DNA from: Kitasatospora sp. NA04385
Lineage (GTDB): Bacteria > Actinomycetota > Actinomycetes > Streptomycetales > Streptomycetaceae
DNA length: 64,000 nucleotides
Direction: 5' to 3'
Assembly (NCBI RefSeq): GCF_013364235.1
Contig: NZ_CP054919.1
Span: 5,726,049 to 5,790,048, forward strand
Under the pieces are notes generated by a model. That model saw only the letters and a list, made by a program, of their open reading frames with translations. It made no database searches and was not told the DNA's origin. The position numbers were made by a program, and so were the translations under genes. Positions 58,835 to 64,000 of the stretch are shown here, piece after piece; position 1 is the stretch's first letter; each line of letters begins with the position of its first letter.

Positions 58835-59541
58835 CCGAAAGCACTGAGCAGCCCGTGAAGAAGAAGGCCCGCGACCTCAACCAGGTCATCCGCTACACCA
58901 TGTGGTCGGTGTTCAAGCTCAAGGACGCCCTCCCCGAGGACCGCACCGCGCTCGCCGCCGAGGTCGACGCACTCTTCGAGCAGCTCACCGCCAAGGACGT
59001 CGTCATCCGCGGCACCTACGACGTGTCCGGCCTGCGCGCCGACGCCGACGTCATGGTCTGGTGGCACGCCGAGAGCTCCGACGACCTGCAGGAGGCGTAC
59101 AACCGCTTCCGCCGCACCGGGCTCGGCCGCCACCTGGAGCCGGTCTGGTCGAACATGGCGCTGCACCGCCCCGCCGAGTTCAACAAGTCGCACATCCCGG
59201 CGTTCCTCGCCGACGAGAACCCCCGCGAGTACGTCTGCGTCTACCCCTTCGTCCGCTCCTACGAGTGGTACCTGCTCCCGGACGAGGAGCGCCGGGCGAT
59301 GCTCGCCGAGCACGGCATGATGGCCCGCGGCTACCCGGACGTCCGGGCCAACACCGTCGCCTCCTTCGCGCTCGGCGACTACGAGTGGCTGCTCGCCTTC
59401 GAGGCCGACGAACTGCACCGCATCGTCGACCTGATGCGCGACCTGCGCCCCTCCCGGGCCCGCCTGCACGTCCGCGAGGAGGTCCCCTTCTTCACCGGCC
59501 GCCGCAAGCCGATCGCCGACCTGCTGGCCGGTCTGTACTGA
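58831..59541 (+). CDS. hemQ: Haem synthase HemQ (coprohaem decarboxylase, chlorite dismutase family)
   Basis: A 236-residue protein. Features are LNQVIRYTMWSVFKL, DVVIRGTYDVSGLRADADVM, WWHAESSDDLQEAYNRFRRT, SHIPAFLADENPREYVCVYP with the YPFVRSYEWYLLP segment (Tyr and Arg near the haem), and MARGYPDVRANTVASFALGD, YEWLLAFEADEL. It lacks the distal Arg of true chlorite dismutases in that form, as HemQ proteins do. It decarboxylates coprohaem III to haem b, completing the coproporphyrin-dependent pathway begun by hemE and hemG. Confidence 0.95.
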   Translation: MTESTEQPVKKKARDLNQVIRYTMWSVFKLKDALPEDRTALAAEVDALFEQLTAKDVVIRGTYDVSGLRADADVMVWWHAESSDDLQEAYNRFRRTGLGRHLEPVWSNMALHRPAEFNKSHIPAFLADENPREYVCVYPFVRSYEWYLLPDEERRAMLAEHGMMARGYPDVRANTVASFALGDYEWLLAFEADELHRIVDLMRDLRPSRARLHVREEVPFFTGRRKPIADLLAGLY

Positions 59542-59552
59542 GCGAGCACCGA

Positions 59553-59620
59553 ATCAGGGGCCCGCGGTAAGAACGGCGGGACGTGACATCAGGGGCCCGG
59601 TATGAACGGCGGGACGTGAC
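59553..59620. repeat. Tandem copies of the left end of the dispersed element
   Basis: Two extra units of 35 and 33 bp, each beginning ATCAGGGGCCCG and ending GAACGGCGGGACGTGAC, sit head-to-tail directly before the full element at 59624, making three left ends in a row. Confidence 0.75.
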
Positions 59621-59623
59621 ATC

Positions 59624-59773
59624 AGGGGCCCGGGGAACGGCGGGTCGATGCTGCTGACGGTCGGAGCCCATCGAAGGTCCGTGCTGCTGCGTGTCTTTGA
59701 CCGAACCCGAAGCAGATGCGCTGGGCGGCAGTGCACCGCCAGCAGCCACGGGCTCGCCGTTCCCCGAGCCCCT
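59624..59773. repeat. Dispersed ~150-bp intergenic element, copy 3
   Basis: 150 bp with the same inverted ends and a more diverged core (GAGCCCATCGAAGGTCCGTG). It lies between the convergent hemQ and TIGR04222 genes. Its minus strand stays open and reads PPSASASGSV and SMGSDRQQHRPAVPRAP, alignable with copies 1 and 2. Confidence 0.8.
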
Positions 59774-59785
59774 GATTTCGCTCCC

Positions 59786-60547
59786 CTAGGAGTCGAGGGC
59801 CGCGCGCAGCCGGGGGTCCCGGACGGCGGCGGGGCCGGAGATGGCGACGGCGGTGAGCAGTTCGTCGTCGGTGGCGGGGGCGTGCCGGCAGGGGAGGGCG
59901 CGCAGCAGGGTCTGGCCGGCGGGGGCGGCCCACGCGGTGTAGGCGTGGACGTCGATCCGGGCCATCAGCAGGGTGCCGCCGGTGAGGACCAGCGGGAGCG
60001 CGTACCAGGCGGCCGCGGTACGGGCGGCGGTGCCGTCGGGGGCGGTGAGCAGGACGGTCAGCAGCAGCATCGCCGCCGCCCCGACGAGCGCGTAGCGGAC
60101 CTGCCGGACCGCCCGCAGGGCGTGGTCCCGGACGACGGCCGGGGTGGCCAGCCCCGCCGAGGTCAGCCGGTCGCCGATGTCGCGGACGGTGGGGTGCGCG
60201 GCCAGCACGGTCTTCAACTGGGCGGTGCGGCACTGGCCCTCGGGGCCGATCGCGCCGATCAGCGCCCGCTCCAGGCGGCCGCGGCCCCGCGGGTCGACGA
60301 CGGTGGTCCAGCCGGTGTGGGCCAGGTGCAGGCGGCCGACCCCGGCCATCCGGACCAGGGCCAGGTCGACCACCCGGGCCGGGCCGCCGGCCAGGTACGC
60401 GGTCTCGTACAGGCCGACGCCCGCGGGGCGGTGGACCGGGTGCGGGGTGCCCCCGGCGAGGGCGTCCGCGATCGAGGCGACCCGTACCAGCCGGAGGCAG
60501 GAGAGCACCGCGGCGGCACAGGACGGGATCAGCAGCAACACCCACAT
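59786..60547 (-). CDS. TIGR04222-type membrane protein without Cys-rich tail
   Basis: A 253-residue protein. Helix ~2-20 (MWVLLLIPSCAAAVLSCLRL), then a domain with YLAGGPARVVDLALVRMAGV, RLHLAHTGWTTVVDPRGRGR and VLAAHPTVRDIGDRLTSAGL. Helices follow at ~150-170 (ALVGAAAMLLLTVLLTA) and ~182-198. It is a paralogue of the gene upstream (shared FLAGGPAR.VD.ALVRM motif and helix layout) but ends about 60 residues after the last helix in an ordinary segment (ISGPAAVRDPRLRAALDS), with no Cys repeats. It is the last gene of the MNIO operon, 81 bp after its neighbour. Confidence 0.75.
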   Translation of the reverse strand: MWVLLLIPSCAAAVLSCLRLVRVASIADALAGGTPHPVHRPAGVGLYETAYLAGGPARVVDLALVRMAGVGRLHLAHTGWTTVVDPRGRGRLERALIGAIGPEGQCRTAQLKTVLAAHPTVRDIGDRLTSAGLATPAVVRDHALRAVRQVRYALVGAAAMLLLTVLLTAPDGTAARTAAAWYALPLVLTGGTLLMARIDVHAYTAWAAPAGQTLLRALPCRHAPATDDELLTAVAISGPAAVRDPRLRAALDS

Positions 60548-60628
60548 GCTTTTTGTTCTAGTCCTGTGCGCGCCGGGAACGGAACACGTACCCGGGCCGC
60601 GATACCGAACTGTGACTCGTCGGGCGGC

Positions 60629-60826
60629 TCAGGAACTGCCGCACCCGCCGCCCCCGCAACTGGACCCGCAGGAGCTCGACGACCCGCAGGAGTGCGAGGA
60701 GGAGCCGCACGAGTGCGAGGAGGAGGAGCCGCAGGAGTGCGAGGACGACCCGCAGGAATGGCCGCCCGAATGCCCGCCCGAGTGGTGGCCGGAGGAGCCG
60801 CAGGACGAGGCGGGCGTCGACCCGCA
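60629..60826 (-). repeat. Coding repeat of the Cys-rich tail
   Basis: Short units such as GAGTGCGAGGAGGAGCCGCA (plus strand) encode repeated Ser-Cys-Gly-Ser-Ser, with His codons between. Six SCGSS units are present before the final GGGGCGSS. Confidence 0.75.
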
Positions 60827-61696
60827 CCACGCCGCCGAGCCCGCGCCCGCGCCGGCCGCGAACTCCGGCGTGCCGTCCGCGCCCGAGCCGCGGGAGGAGC
60901 GCCCGGAGCGGGTGGCGGCGGCCGGGCCCTCCAACGCCGCGCGCAGCGCCCGGAGTTCCGGCTTGCGCAGCGACCCGGCGCCGTCCAGGGCGAACGCGCC
61001 GACCACCGCCGCGTGCGCCCGGTCCACCTCGTGCGGCCGCCAGGGGCCCTTGCCGCGGACCAGTTGCAGCTGGCGCAGGCCGGCCGGGGTGATCCGGCGC
61101 CTCGGGACGCGGGAGGCGACCAGGACGACGACCGTGAGCAGGACGAGCGGGATGAACGGGATGAACGGGGGCGCGGTGGTGTCCCAGCCGGCCGAGCCCG
61201 CCCACTGGACGGTGGAGACCGTGCCGAGGACGATCGCGACCAGCAGCGCCAGCACCACCAGCAGGCGGGCCCGCCGGGCGCTGCGCAGCGCGCCGGGGTG
61301 GCGCATCAGCCCGCGGGCGGCCAGCCCGTCGCCGATCCGCTGCACCTCCGGGCTGCCCGTCACGGAGGCGCGCAGCACCGACAGGTCGCGCCCGGCCCGG
61401 CCGCCGACGGCGGTGATCAGCGTCCGCTCGACCGGGTCGGACGTCCGGTCGTCGGTGACGGTGACCCGGCCGGCCCGGGAGATCGCCACCCGGCCCTCGC
61501 GCTCCATCCGGACCAGCGCGGTGTCGACCGCCCGGGCCGGGCCGCCGGCCAGGAAGGCGACGTCCAGCAGCGGCTGGCCGCGACCGGGCAGGCCCTGCGG
61601 ATCGGTGACCCGGCGGCTGCGCCGGTTGCGGACGGCGGCCAGGGCGAGGGTGAACGCGACGAGCGCGAACGCCAGGACGAACCGGAAGTTCCACAT
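60629..61696 (-). CDS. TIGR04222-type membrane protein with Cys/Gly/Ser/His-rich C-terminal tail
   Basis: A 355-residue protein. Helix ~4-22 (FRFVLAFALVAFTLALAAV), then basic RNRRSRRV, a domain with FLAGGPARAVDTALVRMERE, GRVAISRAGRVTV and SVTGSPEVQRIGDGLAARGL, helices ~144-163 and ~178-195, then basic RVPRRR and a ~90-residue helical segment. The last 65 residues hold nine Cys, mostly in SCGSS units preceded by His or Ser (e.g. SHSCGSSSSHSCGSSSHSCG), ending GGGGCGSS. The Arg clusters after helices 1 and 3 put both the domain and the tail on the cytoplasmic side. With an MNIO enzyme in the operon, the tail is a likely modification substrate. That is inference. Confidence 0.8.
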   Translation of the reverse strand: MWNFRFVLAFALVAFTLALAAVRNRRSRRVTDPQGLPGRGQPLLDVAFLAGGPARAVDTALVRMEREGRVAISRAGRVTVTDDRTSDPVERTLITAVGGRAGRDLSVLRASVTGSPEVQRIGDGLAARGLMRHPGALRSARRARLLVVLALLVAIVLGTVSTVQWAGSAGWDTTAPPFIPFIPLVLLTVVVLVASRVPRRRITPAGLRQLQLVRGKGPWRPHEVDRAHAAVVGAFALDGAGSLRKPELRALRAALEGPAAATRSGRSSRGSGADGTPEFAAGAGAGSAAWCGSTPASSCGSSGHHSGGHSGGHSCGSSSHSCGSSSSHSCGSSSHSCGSSSSCGSSCGGGGCGSS

Positions 61697-61732
61697 CCCC
61701 CGTGATTCCTTTCTCTCGGTGCTGCGGGGTGG

Positions 61733-62176
61733 TTACGGGTGGGCGCGGGCGGCGCGGGCGCGGCGCGGCAGCAGGCGGCTCCACCGGGAGGCGGCGGGGT
61801 GCAGCAGGCGGCGCAGCGCGGGGTGCCAGTGGGCGTCCGGGGCGGTGTCCAGGGCCCATTCGGCGAAGGCCCGGGCGTCGGCGCGGTAGCCGCCGGTGAG
61901 CGGCCGGCCGGCGCAGTAGCGGGCGAACAGCGGGGCGAAGTCCGGGCCGAGCAGCTCGGGGAGCTCCGGGGCCAGGTGGCCGACGGTCTCCCGGCGCTTG
62001 GCGAGCAGGCCCTCGGCCTGCACCCGCAGCTGCTCCGGGTCGAAGCCGCCGGGGGCGGGGGCGCCGGCCACCAGGGCGGCCAGCAGCTTCTCCTGGCGGT
62101 GCGCCAGGTGGACGCGGGCGAGGGCGAGTTCGGCGTCCTCGCGGTCGCGGATCAGGTACTCGTGCTGCTCAGACAC
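61733..62176 (-). CDS. Probable MNIO partner protein (BufC/HvfC-like)
   Basis: A 147-residue cytoplasmic helical protein. The GTG at 62176 overlaps the 3' end of the DUF692 gene by 8 bp, so translation is coupled. The region LARYCAGRP-type (here APLFARYCAGRPLTGGYRAD, ARAFAEWALDTA) resembles the N-terminal DUF2063-like domain of the partner proteins that deliver precursors to MNIO enzymes. The N-terminus is helical (DAELALARVHLAHRQEKLLA) and the end Arg-rich. Its expected role is to recognise the substrate and present it to the enzyme. Similarity is weak, so the call leans on the gene pair. Confidence 0.6.
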   Translation of the reverse strand: MSEQHEYLIRDREDAELALARVHLAHRQEKLLAALVAGAPAPGGFDPEQLRVQAEGLLAKRRETVGHLAPELPELLGPDFAPLFARYCAGRPLTGGYRADARAFAEWALDTAPDAHWHPALRRLLHPAASRWSRLLPRRARAARAHP

Positions 62177-63008
62177 GGGCGGTCTCCCTGCGGTGGAGGT
62201 GCTGGACGCGGCGGATGGCGTCGAGTTCGGCGGACAGTTCGGCGGGCGGCGGGTACGCGCCGTCCCGCTCCAGCAGCACCCCGGGCGGGTCGGTGCGGGC
62301 GCAGAGCCCGGCCAGCACCTCCAGCACGGGCGCGGTGACGGGGTGGGTGTGGGTGTCGTGCCAGACGCCGTCGCGCTCGACGCCCCCGGCGACGTGCACG
62401 TAGGCGAGGGCCTCCAGCGGCAGCCGGTCCAGCTCGGCGGCCGGGTCGACGCCGAGGTTGACCCGGTTGGTGTGCAGGTTGGCGACGTCCACCAGCAGGC
62501 GGACGCCGGTGCGCTCGACCAGCTCGGCCAGGAACTGCGCCTCCGTCAACTCGTCTCCCGGCCAGGCGAGTTGGGCGGCGATGTTCTCCAGGGCGAGCGG
62601 CACCGGCAGCTCCCGCTGGGCGATCCGCACGTTCGCGGCCACCACCCGCAGCGCCTCCCGGGTGCGCGGCACCGGCAGCAGGTGGCCGGCCTCCAGGCCG
62701 CCCGCCCGGACGAACGCCAGGTGCTCGCTGACCAGCGGCGCCCCGAGCGACTCGGCGACGGCGGCCAGCCGGGCCAGCCGGGCCGGGTCGGGCGCGGTGG
62801 CGTCCCCCAGACCGAGCGAGACGCCGTGCGGGACGACCGTGACCCCGCGGGCGCGCAACTCGGCCAGCGAGGGCGGCAGGTGGCCGGGGCAGACGTTCTC
62901 GGCGACCACCTCCACCCAGTCCAGACCCGGCAGCCGTTCCACCACGGTGTCGATCTCCGGGCGCCAGCCGATGCCGGTGCCCAATCGCGGAATATCGGAC
63001 GAAGACAT
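62169..63008 (-). CDS. DUF692/MNIO-family multinuclear iron oxidase
   Basis: A 279-residue TIM-barrel protein from ATG 63008 after GAGGGGG. The MNIO metal and active-site motifs are present in order: LGTGIGWRPEID, VVPHGVSLGLG (H61), LVSEHLAFV (E95, H96), LENIAAQL (E141, N142), LLVDVANLHTNRVN (D174, N177), YVHVAGG (H205), DTHTHPV (D218, H220) and LLERDG (E247, D249). Characterised MNIOs (MbnB, TglH, BufB-like) use two or three iron ions and oxygen to remodel Cys or other residues in peptides. It is the first gene of the operon with a partner protein and a Cys-rich membrane protein. The reaction here is unknown. Confidence 0.85.
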   Translation of the reverse strand: MSSSDIPRLGTGIGWRPEIDTVVERLPGLDWVEVVAENVCPGHLPPSLAELRARGVTVVPHGVSLGLGDATAPDPARLARLAAVAESLGAPLVSEHLAFVRAGGLEAGHLLPVPRTREALRVVAANVRIAQRELPVPLALENIAAQLAWPGDELTEAQFLAELVERTGVRLLVDVANLHTNRVNLGVDPAAELDRLPLEALAYVHVAGGVERDGVWHDTHTHPVTAPVLEVLAGLCARTDPPGVLLERDGAYPPPAELSAELDAIRRVQHLHRRETARV

Positions 63009-63207
63009 ATTCCACCCCCTCTTCACGGGCTTTTCCGGCCGCGCCGACCCCCGTTGCCGAGGGTGTATCCATGCCGCACCGATGCCAAGCGGGACACCGG
63101 AAACTCAGAGCTGAACTTGAGGTTTCACCGCGGCCGGACGAACTTCCGCCCGGGTGGGGGGAAATTCAGCGGCGCACGGACGAACGACTGGCTAACGTGA
63201 CATGCCT
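63009..63207. promoter_or_regulatory. Divergent promoter region of the MNIO operon and GNAT gene
   Basis: About 200 bp. TAACGT at 63193-63198 is a plausible -10 for the GNAT gene. A less GC-rich patch (AACTCAGAGCTGAACTTGAG, ~63102-63121) has an imperfect CTCA...TGAG inverted repeat and may hold the operon promoter or operator. No metal- or copper-regulator site is recognised. Confidence 0.4.
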
Positions 63208-64000
63208 ATGACTTCCACGCCGTACCGCATCCGCCCGTTCGCCCCCGCCGACGCCGCCGACGCCGCCGCGGCCTACCGGGCCGGCCGCCCGCACCTGGTC
63301 ACCACGCCCGAGGTGGTCGCCTGGCAGGCCGAACTGCCGCACTACCACCTGCTGGTGGCCGAACGGGCCGACCGGGTGGTCGGCACCGCCCGGTTCGGGC
63401 CGGTGCCCGAGAGCACCACCTCCCACCAGGGCTTCCTCAACATCAGCGTGCTCCCCGAGCACCGCGGCACCGGCGCCGGCACCGCCCTGCTCGCCGCCGC
63501 CGAACGGGACCTCGCCGCCCTCGGCGTCCGGGACGCGCACAGCTGGGTCGACGACACCCCCGAGGCCCTCGGCTTCGCCGCCGCCCGCGGCTACCGGCGC
63601 AGCGGCCGGGCCGGCCGCTTCAGCGGCATCGACCTCACCGCCCCGCTGCCCCCGCTGCCGCCCACCCCGCCGGGCGTCGAACTGCGCACCGCCGCCGACT
63701 TCCTGGACGACCCGTACCCGATCTACCTGGTCGACATCGACGGCACCCGCGCCGAACCCGGCGACCTGGTCCTCGACGACCAGCCGTACGAGGGCTGGCT
63801 CGCCGAGATCTGGCAGCGCCCCGACCAGGACCACACCCTCACCGCGGTCGTCCTGGCGGACGGTGAACCGGTCGCCTTCTCCGCCGCCCAGACCGACGGC
63901 CACCGCACCTACTGGTCCGCCTTCACCGCCACCCGCTCCAGCCACCGCGGCCGCGGCCTGGCCGGGCTCGCCAAGGCCCACTCGCTGCACCGGGCCAAGG
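63208..64000 (+). CDS. GNAT-family acetyltransferase (tandem domains), 3' end beyond window
   Basis: At least 264 residues. The first GNAT domain (~5-140) has YRIRPFAPADAADAAAAYRA, FLNISVLPEHRGTGAGTALL (acetyl-CoA loop RGTGAG) and a tail ALGFAAARGYRRSG. A second domain begins near 150 (GVELRTAADFLDDP) and reaches its own acetyl-CoA loop SSHRGRGLAGLAKAHSLHRA at the window end. Two-domain GNAT proteins of this kind are common in Streptomyces and some act on antibiotics or amino sugars; the substrate is unknown. The ATG at 63202 is an alternative start. It is divergent from the MNIO operon. Confidence 0.85.
   Translation, partial: MTSTPYRIRPFAPADAADAAAAYRAGRPHLVTTPEVVAWQAELPHYHLLVAERADRVVGTARFGPVPESTTSHQGFLNISVLPEHRGTGAGTALLAAAERDLAALGVRDAHSWVDDTPEALGFAAARGYRRSGRAGRFSGIDLTAPLPPLPPTPPGVELRTAADFLDDPYPIYLVDIDGTRAEPGDLVLDDQPYEGWLAEIWQRPDQDHTLTAVVLADGEPVAFSAAQTDGHRTYWSAFTATRSSHRGRGLAGLAKAHSLHRAK

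Noticed and set aside
63102..63121. Shared operator between the MNIO promoter and rok7B7, both containing AGCTGAACTT
   Set aside because: Only about ten bases match and the inverted repeat is not shared; chance is sufficient.
1..64000. tRNA, rRNA, insertion sequence, prophage or integrative element boundaries
   Set aside because: No transposase, integrase, tRNA-like clover-leaf or rRNA segment was recognised on either strand by reading; composition is uniform apart from short promoter patches.

Overview
The window is a gene-dense, very GC-rich stretch (third codon positions almost all G or C) from an actinobacterium of the Streptomyces/Kitasatospora type. Signs of this are GTG and TTG starts with AGGAGG-like ribosome binding sites, many promoters placed for leaderless transcripts, an XRE/DUF5753 plus DUF397 pair, ROK regulators, and two loci I recognise from Streptomyces: csnR-csnEFGHK and rok7B7-xylFGH. 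I see no rRNA, tRNA, CRISPR array, prophage or insertion sequence.

Layout. 1-3823 (minus): what looks like a decayed signalling cluster, with an intact coiled-coil protein, a short ORF resembling the two ends of a PknG-like kinase, a PP2C phosphatase, a short ORF resembling the two ends of a VWA protein, and a frame-broken zinc-ribbon protein. 4107-9134: nucleosidase, a proline-rich protein, a divergent MarR/hydrolase pair with paired operator-like boxes, a DUF397/XRE pair, and a methyltransferase remnant. 9262-11922: secreted lectin/DUF11 protein with a sortase-type anchor. 12072-18956 (minus): chitosan-oligosaccharide uptake operon. 19155-23095: SDR/LysR pair, MscS channel, HNH protein. 23096-30509: GH84 glycosidase, malQ, a small membrane protein, a polysaccharide-lyase-like protein. 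30517-35406: ferric-reductase-like protein, FMN-binding protein and ApbE, divergent from a two-component system. 35589-46755: pepN, rok7B7-xylFGH, dxs, a membrane glycosyltransferase. 46998-54466 (minus): hydrolase, fatty-acid beta-oxidation pair, RNase D, LuxR-type regulator, DUF3000. 54652-59541: haem genes hemE, hemG, hemQ with a DUF4349 lipoprotein and a small membrane protein between them. 59786-63008 (minus): a four-gene operon of a DUF692/MNIO enzyme, a partner protein and two TIGR04222-type membrane proteins, one with a Cys-Gly-Ser-His repeat tail. The window ends inside a GNAT gene.

The strongest candidate for an undescribed system is the MNIO operon. A putative iron-dependent peptide-modifying enzyme and its likely recognition partner are translationally coupled, and they sit directly upstream of a membrane protein whose last 65 residues hold nine cysteines, mostly in SCGSS repeats. 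By the positive-inside rule that tail should be cytoplasmic, within reach of the enzyme.

The second is a family of ~150-bp intergenic elements with imperfect inverted ends: three full copies, all between convergent genes, plus one solo arm. Their minus strand keeps an open frame with mostly synonymous differences. Three genes carry single frame breaks inside G/C-only low-complexity stretches. Those may be sequencing or assembly indels, so the reading of the damaged cluster at 1-3823 should be treated with care.
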